DNA from: Callorhinus ursinus
Taxonomy: Eukaryota; Chordata; Mammalia; Carnivora; Otariidae
DNA: 64,000 nucleotides
Direction of reading: 5' to 3'
Assembly (NCBI RefSeq): GCF_003265705.1
Contig: NW_020312827.1
Coordinates: 13,556,924 to 13,620,923, forward strand
The notes under the pieces were generated by a model. It made no database searches, had not been told where the DNA came from, and was given only the letters and a program-made list of their open reading frames with translations. Made by a program: the position numbers and the translations under genes. Position 1 is the first letter of the stretch, and each line of letters begins with the position of its first letter. This document shows positions 44,515 to 56,034 of this stretch, in pieces.

Positions 44515-46695
44515 CCCCCATTAGCCACAAATTCTCTACAGTTAATCTCCATTCATGAATTCTTCAGTCATCAAAAGTACTCTATTAATATAGTCACAGT
44601 TACACATTAAGCCATACTTTTAAAGAGCTCAATGATAGTCTTTAGTTGCCTATGTTTCCCCCAAATCTCTTGATTCTTACCAAGTTCGGCCACTAAATTT
44701 GTCAAAATATGGTTTGCTATTTTGTAATGTTAAAGACTACTGTGGCAGAAATTTCATCTGTGTACCGGCAGTCAGGAAATCGAAGTTGCCACTAACTCTG
44801 CACGGGTATCTGTTGCGATGCTTTTGGTTGCAAATGACAGAAAAGCCACTTCAACGACAGGGTCAGTCCCACTCACGCCACAGGACTGGAATTTTGGGGG
44901 TGCTGTTGAACAAGGAAACTACCCGTGTGTATTCTGTGACTCAATGTGGCCCTAAATCACGTCGCTTCTTTGGGCTTTATTTGCCTCCTTTAATTAGGGG
45001 CTCGTCCGACACCATTAGTAAAATCCTTCCCAAGAGTGACCTTTAAGATTTTATTTTCTGTTTACATTAATTGGTTTTTGTAATGAATAAACAAATCTTT
45101 TCTGGCCAGTGCTGTCAGGCCAAGAATGTAATTAGTAAATAAATAGCTCTGTGTAGATTAAATGATAAGTCAGGGCAGTTGGCCTTAGTGACTTTCTTCC
45201 TACTCACGAGTTGCAGATTTTGATCTAGAAAAACGAGCCATGGAGGATGTGAGGGAGGAGCCCTGGAACATGGCCCTGCTCCGACTTAGTAAGCCTCTGA
45301 CTTAGAAAGCGTATCTTTTGCGTAGAAAATGCAACTCAGTTGTTCATTCACAGGAGCTCCGGGAAGGTCTGGGCAGGGCTTATGCTTCTTAGCATAACCA
45401 TTGGAGGCTTTGCGATGATGCTGGTATCAAAAGGAAGCTGAGAGAGATTGAATTTGGATCCAGAGGGAGCTGGTGTTGGCAGAAGCCAGAGGGACTGTAA
45501 ATGGCAGTGGGATTGGATCCCTGCGGATAGCTGAGGGTTTCTCGGTACTGAAACCAAAGGCCTCAGCTTTCTACTTCATCCACTTCTTCCAGAGCCTTTG
45601 GCTAGCCTTGAGACGAGATTCTAGTTGTAGCACCAGGAGAGCTCTCAAGAAAGCATATGGAGGTGGTTCGTGACGGAATGAACTCCTCGGCCCTGGTGCC
45701 CAAGTTGATGTGGGAATGCCGCAGATGTGAAGATGCTGCAGGTGCCAGAGATAGCTGTGAGCTATGGGAGCATGTCTCCTCCACACCTCCAGTTACCCGG
45801 GCTGTGTGAAGACCCTGGAGCACATGGGGGGCCCAGGGCTGCCTCGGTAGGGGAGTCTTACCCTTCTGTCCAGGATCTGTGGGAAAAGGTTAATCTGATT
45901 GGTAGCGCAGTATATTTTCATGGCGACTTGCTGATTTTTGAATCTGTTTGCAGAGTTGGCAAAGGTTGATCTGTGCCTCGATCTAATTCTCTGTAATTTA
46001 GCTTTTGGAAGATAGTTCTGGTGTGGTGGGTCAGTCGTGTTTCTAAACTGGCAGGCAATAACTAGCTAACTTAGTGTGCAAAGTGCAAAAGACAGAGTTC
46101 GAAAATGGTTTCTGGTGAAATGGAAGCATTAGCCAGAAGTGAAACTATCAGATCTTGATCCCAGTGGTTGTAGCATATGGAGAAAAGTTCATTTGTTGGC
46201 TTGGGGGAGGGTAGAGTGTGGATTGAAGAGAGAGTAGATTGTTCTATGAGTTGCATAATGGGCACCTTCATAGCAGCTTGTTCCTTCTGAGGGCCCATCG
46301 GAACGGGAGGTGGGGATAGACTTGGAGTTTCAGGCCTGGCCTCTGGAGCAGTCGCTGTCGTGGGTTATTTGTTGTTGTTTTCACAATCGTCGGGCTTAAC
46401 GGTTCAGAGAGGAGCACGGTGCGGGTGTACAACCATTGCCCTGGGTCTTTTGGTCTTTTGCAAATATGCTTGTCCCGTCTGTGAATGGTGTCCACGTTCT
46501 CTATGAGCCTCAGGAGCTGCGCCTTTGCGGGGAGAAGGCGTGTCATGGTTAGTGGCCCGTAATGCAAAATGCTATGCAAAAACCAGATCAAACAATCCCC
46601 AAAAACCTCTGACAGAGAAGCCCAGGAGGTAGATTGCAAGCAGCAAGGTACATCTCTGTGATCTTGGAAATCAGGTATGGAGAGGATGAAGAAGT
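44515..46695. other. unique non-coding DNA
   Basis: 44790-44870 ('GTTGCAAATGACAGAAAAGC') resembles an interspersed repeat I cannot name. Several short frames on both strands around 45350-45970 have no family resemblance. A processed pseudogene was considered and could not be supported. Confidence 0.35.
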
Positions 46696-46699
46696 TAGA

Positions 46700-46920
46700 G
46701 AACGCAGCGGTGCAGGGTGTGGGCTCTGTGGTCCCCAACCACGTGGGCTCTTGCCTTTCCAGCTCACCTCGACAAGCGCCACTGGCAAATGCCTTAATTT
46801 CTTTAAGCTCAGTATCCTCATCTGTAAGAGGATGACCGCGCCTCCCTCATAAAGGTAAGTGGAAGGAAGGAATAAATAATACAGGCAAAGCTCCAAGCGA
46901 GTAGGAAGCACGGGAGAGCT
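46700..46920 (-). repeat. MIR SINE, antisense
   Basis: 'AATGCCTTAATTTCTTTAAG', 'CTCAGTATCCTCATCTGTAA', 'GAGGATGACCGCGCCTCCCT' and 'GGAATAAATAATACAGGCAA' follow the reversed MIR. Confidence 0.7.
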
Positions 46921-46924
46921 TTTG

Positions 46925-47285
46925 GCATTATGTATGTTTTAGAATTCTTTGGATTGCAAGAATTGGGTACTCGGGGTTCAGTGTTTGGGCTGTTGCTGTG
47001 CAGGTGCCTTGAACATCCCCGGGCAGAATTAATATTACCTTTGGTCCCCCCTCAGGGAAAATAGAGAGTAGGGTGGTGTGCGAGTGGCTGCAGACCAGCC
47101 AAGTTTCCCACCCATGAAGGGAGAGGCAAACTCTGTCCGGCAGACACGTTACCAATGTGTGCCTAGATTTCAAAGCAATATTTCCACAGAGAGCGGATAG
47201 GCATTGAGTTCGTGGAGGGCTGTAGGGCAGCCGAGTCTCCAACGGGATGCCATTTTAGGCTTTTCCATTTCTTTGGTTGGAATTG
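46925..47285. other. unique non-coding DNA
   Basis: Nothing recognised. Confidence 0.35.
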
Positions 47286-47289
47286 GTTT

Positions 47290-47468
47290 TTTTTTTAAAG
47301 ATTGTTTTTTATTTATTTATTCATGAGAGACAGAGAGAGAGAGAGAAGCAGAGGGAGAAGCAGGCTCCCAAGGAGCAGGGAGCCCGATACGGGGCTCGAT
47401 CCCAGGACCCTGGGATCATGACCTGAGCCGAAGGCAGACGCTTAACCATCTGAGCCACCCAGGCGCCC
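47290..47468 (-). mobile_element. CAN SINE, short subfamily, minus strand
   Basis: Same structure as 34813-34990: 'TTTATTCATGAGAGACAGAG', 'GGCAGAGGGAGAAGCAGGCT', 'CCCAAGGAGCAGGGAGCCCG', head 'GAGCCACCCAGGCGCCC'. The flanks 'GGAATTGGTTTT' and 'GGAATTGGGTTT' are a near-perfect target duplication. Confidence 0.96.
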
Positions 47469-47469
47469 G

Positions 47470-50400
47470 GAATTGGGTTTTTACACATTGTTTGATTCAA
47501 AAAAAAAAAGAAAGAAAAGAAACCAAACAACAACAGCAACACTGCAAGAGCTCTAGAATGGCTTCTGAGTAGATACAGAAACCTGGATAAAAAAACATGC
47601 CAAACACGTGAAGACCAACCAGATCGCATCGGTAGGTGGCAAAGTACTTTGCTATAAATGTTGCAGGACTCCTCTTTCTCTACTTAAAAGAAAAATTGCT
47701 TTGCATTTCAGATGACAGAAATGGCTGGACAAGTCTTTAGTTCATGTGCAAGAAACTGTGAAAACAATATGAAAGATTTTCTAAAATGGAGACAGACCTT
47801 GGTCTAGTCCAGGGTTGAAGTTAAAGCCCCGTCTTGATGTGCCTTCCATGCATTATTTTTCATACGTTATGCAAGATTCCCCAGGCCCCAAACCATTCAT
47901 TTTTTTCCTGTAATCTCGAGGTGTGCGCAGGGTACAACTCAGCTTCAGACCTTTCTGCTTTCACTTTTGGTTAGTCAGAACCTCCATCTGGCGGGATTTG
48001 AATATGAGTGTTTTCTGTGGCTTTTCTGTGGCTCCTTTTCAAAGTATTCAAAGCAGTTTAAAAATACAGAATATTCAGCGATCTGACCAAGAGCTAATGT
48101 AAGTACTTATTTGGGGACTATTTTTATAAGATCTATTAGGGCAGGTCAGAAACTCTTAACTCTGCCTCTGTCTTGCAAATAGCCACTAAGATTAAAAAAA
48201 GGTTTGAAAAACAGGAGACTCCTTCTCCACAGTCATAATGCTTTCCGGAGTGACAGGAGTAGCAAAGAGCACTGTCTAGAAAAACAGAAGAGCTGCAATT
48301 CTTTAATATTAAACAGGAAACTGAGCTGGGGAGTCTGCAGCAACATGGTGGGTTTTTGGCAAACCTGTCACCGGGTTTGTCCGTAATGAAAAGGCTCCAT
48401 GAGAACTTCGATTTCTTGATTCTTTTTTAAAATTTTTTTATTTTTAAAATTTTTATTATATTTATTTATTTATTTATTTATTTATTTATTTTTTGAGGAC
48501 TTTGATTCTGTTAAGATGGTGAGTGTTCATGAAAATCTTCACCCAAATGTGACCCCTGGAAGCAGGTTTCTGTATTGTAGGGTTTTGAAGCAACCAATCC
48601 GTTCCACCAGAGCCAAAGGAAATTTGGAAGCAAATTGAAAAACCTCTCAAAGAGTGGAAAATGCTCTGCACTTGTGTTTCGCCTTTGTGCAGGGCTGTCA
48701 CTCACCCAACATGTGCATATGAATATTCTTTCTGAAGACCTGGGCTTCATTTTAAGGTCAGCCTTCAATTTCCAGAGAATATAATTTGCTGCTATTTTTA
48801 GAGCATCATGATTGCTCATAATAACTAATGGAAAAAAACTCAACAGAGAAATAAATGTGTAACAGCTGTGTCTGCTTAAACTTGATTAAAGGCAGTAAAA
48901 AAAGTAAACAGAAGAATGAATGTGACAATAGACAAGGGAGAGAGGAGTAGCTCTCTCATTGGGAAAAGTTTCACAGACATAACTCGTTCGACTTCGGAGG
49001 CTGGCGATGTCTGTGTTTAAAGTTTACTTTACTGTTTGTCTTGAGTGGGATCAGTGTTGTAGTGAATAATTTATAGCCAGCATGAATGAGCTCATTAGTC
49101 ACCTTTTCAGACTTTAAATGAGTTTTGTGGTTGTCATTACTCGAGCCTTCTGTTCAGCCGCCGAACAAAATGACAGTTTGGCAGTTGGCTGCCTTGTTGT
49201 CGGGCAGCCTGCTCCCCTTCAGGTCTGCGTTGCTTTTGTATTTCATTGAAACCTTTCCTTTCTATCCCAGGGCTGGTCCGGGGACTCTCACATTTCAGAT
49301 GCCTTTTGCACCCCCAGCTTAAATGAGAAGTTTTTCATGGATTAAAAAAAAAAAAAATCTTTCAGTCGCGTCTGCCACAGAGAATGAAATGGATGGAGTG
49401 AGCTTTTTCTAGCAACTGCTGTATATTATTCTCTTTGTGCTTGGTTTGATATTCAAGTTATTCAGGAGCAGCAAGCTGGGGAGTCGTTGTGCAGCGCCTG
49501 AGCCAGACACTCACATGGTGGCAGGCATTTCGGGCCAGGGGAAGTCACTGGAGTGTAGAGGGTGAAGGATATTGCAGAGCGGGTTTGCATTTTGACAGTT
49601 CTGAACGTCAATATGATGTGGGTGCGTGTGGATGAAGAAACTTACGCCAGAAAATCTGCCAGGCCAGATTTCCAGGGCCAAAGAAAACCATGTTTTTCCT
49701 GCAAAGGGGCGGACAAAATGACCTTTCAGTATCCCAGCCAATGGGGGGGGGGTCCGGATCATGGGGATTGGCCACGACTTCTTCCTCAACTCCACGTCTT
49801 TCCCAGTCCAAAGCATTGAGGGAAAGCAAACTGTTGCAGCTGCCTGCCCACCGTGCCTTTGGAGACTTGCCTGGGAGGCTGGTATGTGAGGAAGATGAGC
49901 CTGGGCATGCCAGTAGCAGGTGGGATTTCTTTGGAACGGATGTCATGAAGTTCATCCCTCCCTTTGAACCTGGCCTGGGCAGCCTCCGGAGAGCTCTGAT
50001 GTCCACTCTCTGGGACTGGACTCCTTCCGGAAGTCCAGGACAGTGTGGCATGCCCACCTGGGTCCTCGGGTAGCCTCTGCTGGCACTCAAGGGGCATGGA
50101 AGCTTGCCCGGGCTGTCTCAGCCAATGGCCTGGACCTCTGTTCGGCGGGATCTTTGACGTTGGCTATGCGCAACAGGCACTAAAGGCTGCCATCACCAAC
50201 ATGGGCAGCACCCCCTTCCAGGATCCATATTGTTAGACAGTTGGCCTAGCACGGTGTGAGGCATGTAGGAAAGATGCTCACTATTCCTCTCTGGAAGAAA
50301 TGCCAACTTAAAAAGGATGCCTGGTTGTTTGGGGGCCAAATCTTTGAAGCCAGTGATAGTCATGTGTCTTCGGGCTTGGGGGAATTAGGTGCTATTGGTG

Positions 50401-51430
50401 CACCCCCAGAAAGACAGCAGTCCATTTGGCCACTTCCTTCCCAGCCCCACCCCTTGTGAGACTGAGCCCTCAACATGCACTCGTGCCTCACAATTTATGG
50501 CCACGTTTTGCTTGCACCTGAATCAAAAATATTAAAGGCACATGAGAGGCTATTTTGGGAAGGAGTGGGGGTTTCAAAGCAGAAAGTGTTGGTGAACTTC
50601 GCTGTCTGATAGAGAATAACAGACTTCAGGTTTGGCAGTCATAATAAGTTGAAAAGTTGCTAATCCGCCACAAGGAATTTTGTACAGCAGGGAAATATAT
50701 TGGTGATACCTTAATCTATGCAATGGTTCCCAGAGATGTTGTTGAATTTGAAGTTTTTACTTTTGTTTCAAAAAGACAATCTTCAAGAGAAGAATTGATT
50801 GTCTTCTTTCACATCCTTCTGAAAAAGTAAAATGAGAGAAGTTAGTTCTTGGCATGGTAAAGACTTTGGCAGACTTAGCAACTGAAACCCATGAGACCGT
50901 GGTACTTGGTGTACTCAGTGAACAGAGGAAAACAATAAGAGCTCTTCAGAACTTTGGAGGAGGAAAAGGTTGATGATGCTACTTTTCTTTGACTAATCTG
51001 TGTAGTTATTAGATACCAGCTTGAGAGAGCAATAAAAAGAAGCATTTTTTTTTTCTGTTAAGCGATCGATATTTTTGATTACCACTGTGCCACATGCTGT
51101 GAGCAGAAGAGAAGTATAAGGCAGGGTCCTTGCCTCTCTCAAGGCACTTACAATTTGTTTGATGCTCAGTATCTCGTTGATTTATTTTTTATTACAAAGG
51201 TACACCATGCCATATTGATTATGACATAGAAGCTGAACTTTGGCTTTTTGCAAGTGGTACCTTTTCATTCAGTTTAAAAATTCCTTTTTCCTTCCTTCTT
51301 CTTTATTTGCTGCTCACAGTTTTTCCTCTCTTGAACCCCACCACCGCTGTCCTTCGTGTCCTTGACCCCCAGGGGTTCTCCAAGAAGAATTCAGATGCTC
51401 TGGACTGATCTGAAGCTTCACTTGGTTCCC
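47470..51430. other. longest stretch without confident repeats
   Basis: Almost 4 kb with no SINE or LINE body, only a (TTTA)n tract at 48459-48491 and an A-rich run at 47500-47525. 48860-49330 is AT-balanced, with motifs such as 'TTGATTAAAGGCAG' (a TCF/LEF-like CAAAG neighbour), and might be a conserved regulatory element. Overlapping frames at 49510-50100 have no domain and run on both strands. No exon supported. Confidence 0.35.
48459..48491. repeat. (TTTA)n microsatellite
   Basis: About eight TTTA units after a T/A-rich lead. It may be the tail of a lost SINE, but no body remains. Confidence 0.9.
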
Positions 51431-51434
51431 ACCT

Positions 51435-51673
51435 GGAACACGGCTCCAACTCTGGAGCTAGACCGCGTGGGTTCAAATCCCAGCCCCATCACTTACCAGC
51501 TTTGTGACCTGGGGCAGGTGGTTAAACCTCTATGTGCCTCAGGTTCCTCATTTATAATATGGGCATAATAATAGTACTCTCCTCCCATGGTTAATGTGAG
51601 GCTGAAATGAGTATTTGCCAAGCCTTAGAATACGGTCTGGCACTGAATAAGTGATATGTAAGTGTTTGTTAAA
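51435..51673 (-). repeat. MIR SINE, antisense, near full length
   Basis: 'GGAGCTAGACCGCGTGGGTT', 'CAAATCCCAGCCCCATCACT', 'TACCAGCTTTGTGACCTGGG', 'CCTCAGGTTCCTCATTTATA', 'ATATGGGCATAATAATAGTA' and 'GGCACTGAATAAGTGATATG' give the whole reversed MIR. The Tigger at 51676 starts just after it, using its 'TA'. Confidence 0.9.
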
Positions 51674-51675
51674 TA

Positions 51676-52327
51676 CAGTTGGCCATTATTCATGTATGCC
51701 GTATTTGCAAATTCATGTACTTGCTACAAATTATTTGTAACCCCCCAATGAATAAATACTCGTGGTGCTTTTATGGTCATTTGTTGACAGGTGCAGAGTG
51801 GCCAAAAATTTGAATTGCCTAATGCACACATTCCCAGCTTACATTTAACAAAGCAACACTCTGGCGTAAATAAGTTTCAGTTCTCATACCGTAAACAAGT
51901 GTCCGTCCTGTGGTCTATTTTGTACGCTAGCTTTTTGTGCATTTTTGTTGGTGATTTTCCTGTTTAAAATGGCACCCAATCGTAGTGCTGTGAAGTGTTT
52001 AGCATTCCTGAGCACATGAAGGCTGATTGCCTTGTGGAGAAGATACAGAAGACTTGTTAGAGAATCTTCGTTCAGACATGAGTTGTAGAGCTGTTGGCCG
52101 CGAGTTCAGTGTTAAGGAATCAAGAATATATATTAAATAAGGCGCCTTTAGATGGAAACCCAGTAAAACGTGGTTATATATTCATCAGTTAACGAAAATG
52201 CTCTCACCAGCAGCTCGCAGGAACCTGACTGTGTGTTTCCCCTAGGAGCAACAGTTCAATGTTTGCTGATTCCTTCTTTGTGGAGACTTTATAGAACATA
52301 ACTTCCACAAATAATGACAATCGACTG
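51676..52327 (+). mobile_element. pogo/Tigger DNA transposon, internally deleted, with transposase HTH fossil
   Basis: The 652-bp element is flanked by TA on both sides (51674-51675 and 52328-52329). Its ends, 'CAGTTGGCCATTATTCATG' and the reversed 'CAGTCGATTGTCATTATTT', are diverged inverted repeats. Inside, 51968-52141 resembles the start of a Tigger transposase: a start-like 'ATGGCACCCAATCG' and, in one frame at 52078-52140, residues MSCRAVGREFSVKESRIYIK before a stop, which fits the CENP-B-like helix-turn-helix of this family. Stops and frame changes make it dead. The DDE domain is absent. Confidence 0.85.
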
Positions 52328-52329
52328 TA

Positions 52330-53205
52330 GATAAATGGAGTCCAGGAGCTCAGAGTGGCCGTCTTTTCTAGGGCAAGCTCCTGACTGCCCAGAGTATCCC
52401 TCGGAAGCCAGGAGAAGCAGAAGTAATTCTGGCCACGTGGAGTGCCTCAGCTGGGCACAGATTTTTCTATCAGATTTGGGAAAAAAAAAAAAAAGATGTA
52501 ACCATATCTGGTCTTTTATAAGCACAAATTGTTATAGAAGATCAATCTGAAAAGAGAGAGTAAATCTCCCCCCCCCCCAAATTCTTAATTCAAGAGTATT
52601 TTCCCTTGTCTTTGGACCCGTGTATGAATTTATAGAGAAAGTCTGATACTCAAAACCTATCAATTGAAAGTGACCCAGTCAATAGACACCATAACACAGG
52701 TACAATGTGTGTTAAACTTAGCAATTCTCCTGTTGGCTCAGAGCACCGGGCTTTTCAGAAAAGAATCATTTTGTTCCTTCTGACTGAAAAGATCACAAAA
52801 TACTTTAACTTGCTTCTCCAGTGTGTTTATTTTCCCCCCACACTCTTACTTTATGAAATGTTTGCAAATTGGTTCACACATCTAGTAGAGGAGAACGTGA
52901 AAATGATTCTGAATAAGGAAGGCTTCACCGAAAATGACCAGAAAATCCAAATGGCAGGGAACGAAGGGAGCAGGGGGCCAGGGTGGGCCACAGAATGTAA
53001 TAATATGCCTGCGGCCCCTTATTGCAGCAATTTCCGGGTTTTGGTGATTTTAAACAATGTCCCAGCACACCCTCCTAAATACAATATTGCGTATTCTAGT
53101 GCATGTTTCCAATAAGTACTGAATGAGGTCTTCTGTGTGTGTCAGGCACTAGGATAACTGCGGGGAGCTTAGCAGGTCACTGGATCACGGGGGTACGCAG
53201 TCTGG
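52330..53205. other. non-coding DNA with A- and C-homopolymers
   Basis: It has A14 near 52481-52494 and C11 near 52568-52578. The 136-codon frame at 52705-53115 has no recognisable domain. 53110-53180 may be a small antisense L2 end ('GTGTCAGGCACTAGGATAAC'). Confidence 0.35.
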
Positions 53206-53209
53206 GGGG

Positions 53210-53690
53210 CATGTTAACGGTCTTGTGAGACTACCTCCCTAGGATAAATTCCTAGAAGTTGGAAATTTAAGGTCCATAACTGGGTTCACTGAAGTTGTCC
53301 TTGAAGAGTTGTACCGAGTCACCTTCTTCCTGACACACCCACCAACAGTGGTACGGTTATTCCTTTTCAGCCTGTGCCGATCTGGTGGATGAAATGAGAT
53401 ATCACAATTGCTTGAATTTGCATTTCTTTGTTTTTTACTGAGGTGGAGCCTCTCTTCATGGGTATATTCATCATTTTTCTTTCTCTTTTGGTGAATTTGC
53501 CCCTTTTCTCATTAGAGCGATCTTTTTTTTTTTTCCTCATTGAGTTGTAAGGGTTCTAAATTTAAAATATTAACCCCTTTTCCTCTGTATGGCAAATATT
53601 TCCTCATTTTTGAATCTATCTTTTCACTTGATTTATAGGACCCGGGCCCTACACGCAAATTTTAAATTGCTATGCGGTCAACTATGTCAA
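53210..53690 (-). repeat. old L1 fragment, antisense
   Basis: 'AGGATAAATTCCTAGAAGTT', 'CACCCACCAACAGTGGTACG', 'AATTGCTTGAATTTGCATTT', 'CTTTTGGTGAATTTGCCCCT', 'CATTGAGTTGTAAGGGTTCT' and 'TATCTTTTCACTTGATTTAT' follow the reversed L1M 3' region in order. Confidence 0.8.
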
Positions 53691-53699
53691 TATTTTCCT

Positions 53700-53985
53700 T
53701 CTGCTTTATTTACTTAACAAAAACGGTGCTAAGTGCCAGGGCACCATTATATGTGTTTTGCAAATACTAATTCATTTGCTCTTCATCAGAACCCTGTGGA
53801 GTGGGCCTTGCTATCATTCTCCCTCCCTACCCACTTTTTCTTAAGATGAGGAAACTAGGTGAAGAAAAAGAAGTTAAGCACCTTGACTAAGTTTACCCAG
53901 CTAGTAAGTGGTGAAGTGAGACCATGAACCTGGTCCCAGGTGTTAGGCTAGCCATCAGGCTACACCACCTCCGGCCACAGTATTT
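53700..53985 (+). repeat. MIR SINE, near full length
   Basis: 'GTGCTAAGTGCCAGGGCACC', 'AAATACTAATTCATTTGCTC', 'AAGATGAGGAAACTAGGTGA', 'TTACCCAGCTAGTAAGTGGT' and 'GGCTACACCACC' cover the element end to end. Confidence 0.85.
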
Positions 53986-53999
53986 TGCTTTGTGTTTAT

Positions 54000-54155
54000 C
54001 TGTAGTCGCTTCATAAATGCTCCCCGAGTCTCCCGGATCCTTGAGGGCGAGTGCCACCCCTTTTATTTCTCCAGGTTCCTTTCCGGTCCCCTCCACGAAG
54101 TCCTGGGCATATTGTAGCTAGAGGCTTCATAAATACTTGTTGACTGAAGGCATTG
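54000..54155 (+). repeat. L2 3' end
   Basis: 'CTTGAGGGCGAGTGCCACCC', 'GTCCTGGGCATATTGTAGCT' and 'AATACTTGTTGACTGAAGGC' match the L2 sense 3' terminus. Confidence 0.6.
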
Positions 54156-54159
54156 ACTA

Positions 54160-54770
54160 AATCTGGATTCTGGATGATTCGCTCACACTTGTGTTTATGC
54201 TCAAAGAGGAGCTGACAGGTTCTGTTTCCATGTTGCCTCCAGCAGGAGACTTGAGAAGCTGGGGTTTGGCGAGGGCACCTGAGCTAATGAGCTTCACTCC
54301 ACCGGTTTGGCTGTCCTTTCCCTTACAACACATCCCCTCCTTCCCTCCTCAAAGAAGCCTCCTGGCTCTGTTCCCTACTGGAGAAATTTGAAGAAGCCTT
54401 TTCCCAGGCTACACCCTCCAGAACCTGTCATGTAAACATCAAGAATGTGCAAGAGGAAAATGCAAGAGAGGAGGGCAGGCCAGGGCCAGGATGCTGGGGC
54501 AAACCTTGAAACTCTCCAAGAGTGGAGGGCCTTCCAGCCCTGATGCTGGGTCTTTCTTACGTCTGTGCCCAAGGGAAGGAAGGGAGCAGCTTTTCTGCCT
54601 TTACCAACAGCATTCTCATATATTATCTCAAAGAGACTTAGTCAACCCACGATTCAGGGGTTTTCTTTGATCATAATCTTCCCTTCTTTTCTCATATTTG
54701 ACAATCCCTCTTGGTTTTTCCTTCGAAGGCTTTCAGACATTCATTTTTTTCCAGTCTCACTGACTATTCT
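54160..54770. other. unique non-coding DNA
   Basis: Nothing recognised. Confidence 0.35.
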
Positions 54771-54773
54771 GTG

Positions 54774-54963
54774 AATTCAGTGGGTCTCAAAGTGTGGTCC
54801 CTCAACCACTGGCAGCAGCATCCCTGGGAGCTTGTTAGAGATGTGAATTCTCAGCCACAGCCCCAACCTATTGAATCGCAGACTCTGGGCATGGGGGGCC
54901 AGCAGTTTCAATAAGCCTACAGGTCATTTTGGTGCACAGTCAAGGCTGAGAACCTCTGCTCTA
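54774..54963 (+). mobile_element. MER5A-type hAT-Charlie MITE
   Basis: 'CAGTGGGTCTCAAAGTGTGG', 'TCCCTCAACCACTGGCAGCA', 'GCATCCCTGGGAGCTTGTTA', 'GAGATGTGAATTCTCAGCCA', 'CCCCAACCTATTGAATCGCA' and the end 'GGCTGAGAACCTCTG'. The element is complete from one terminal inverted repeat to the other. Confidence 0.92.
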
Positions 54964-55279
54964 AGGGGATCCTCCCCCCCTTATCATTAGAATATTGTAA
55001 TGTAATATAATGGGTGCTCATGGTAGAAAATTTGGAATATAATAGACACGTATGAAAGAGAGGCAGGCCAAAATAATCACCCCATAACTCTGCCACTCAG
55101 AGCGAATCACTATTTTAATATTTTAGCATATTTTGTAATTTTTGAAAACACATTTAAAAAAACAATCTTTATTCCCTTTTATATGGATCATGGCCTTGCT
55201 TTCTCAGCAGTTCTGCCTCCTTTGGGTTTTTCATATATTTTCCTTTCCTCTCCCAAAACTCATCTTAAATCAACAATTC

Positions 55280-55500
55280 CGTTTATTTTTTAAATTTTTA
55301 AGATTTTAATTATTTCTTTTTTTAGAGGGAGAGACAGCATGAGTGGGGACGGTGGGGGGGGGGCGAAGGAAGGAATCTGAAGCAGACTCCGTGCTCAGCG
55401 CAGAGCCCCATGTGGGGCTCGATCTCACCACCCTGAGATCATGACCTGAGCCGAAACCGAGAGTCAGATGCTTCACCGACTGAGCCACCCAGGCGCCTCC
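55280..55500 (-). mobile_element. CAN SINE, older subfamily, minus strand
   Basis: 'TTTTAAGATTTTAATTATTT', 'AGAGGGAGAGACAGCATGAG', 'GGGGCTCGATCTCACCACCC', 'TGAGATCATGACCTGAGCCG' and the head 'GAGCCACCCAGGCGCC'. It contains a G-run at 55352-55363. The target duplication is too decayed to define. Confidence 0.94.
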
Positions 55501-55509
55501 ACAATCCTT

Positions 55510-55765
55510 CTTCTTTTTTAAAAAAACTGAGATATATTTGACATATAATGTGTGTAAGTTTAAGGTATGCAACATATATATTTGATATTATAATATGATT
55601 GCCACTGTCACATTAGCTAACACCTCTATGGTGTCACATTATTATCATTTCTTCTAGTGTTGAGAACAATTAAAATCTAGTCACTTCGTTTAAATGTTTA
55701 TAATACAGTTTTCTTGTTGATAATCACTGTACTGTGTATTAGGTCTCCGGGACTTACTTATCTAC
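55510..55765 (-). repeat. L1 3' UTR fragment, antisense
   Basis: 'CTGAGATATATTTGACATAT', 'AGTTTAAGGTATGCAACATA', 'CATTAGCTAACACCTCTATG', 'TTGAGAACAATTAAAATCTA' and 'TCTCCGGGACTTACTTATCT' match the reversed L1MA/MB-type 3' region. Confidence 0.8.
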
Positions 55766-55789
55766 TAGTTCCAAGCCATTCTTTTAAAG

Positions 55790-56030
55790 TGTATTTTTGA
55801 TAGTATAACTTCCGCACTCAAAAATATTCAATGAGTTCCTCTTGCCCTTTGAATTAGTGCATATAAACTGCTCACCTTAGCATTTAAAGAGTTTGGTCAT
55901 ATTATGTTTCCCCTCTTATCCACTAACACGCATGCTCAATAAGGAACAAAACCCTTTTATCTCGGGCACCTAACACAATACGGTGTACCTGGTAGGTACT
56001 CAGTAAATACTTGTTCAAGGAACGAATGCA
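55790..56030 (+). repeat. L2 fragment through its 3' end
   Basis: 'AATATTCAATGAGTTCCTCT', 'AACTGCTCACCTTAGCATTT', 'AAAGAGTTTGGTCA', 'GGTAGGTACTCAGTAAATAC' and 'TTGTTCAAGGAACGAATGCA' follow L2 in sense order. Confidence 0.65.
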
Positions 56031-56034
56031 TCTT

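Noticed and set aside
45350..45970. Possible processed pseudogene
   Set aside because: No A-tail, no target duplication and no recognisable parent protein.
48421..48495. T/A-rich run as a SINE
   Set aside because: Only tail-like sequence is present and no tRNA-derived head or GA-rich body adjoins it, so it is listed as a microsatellite only.
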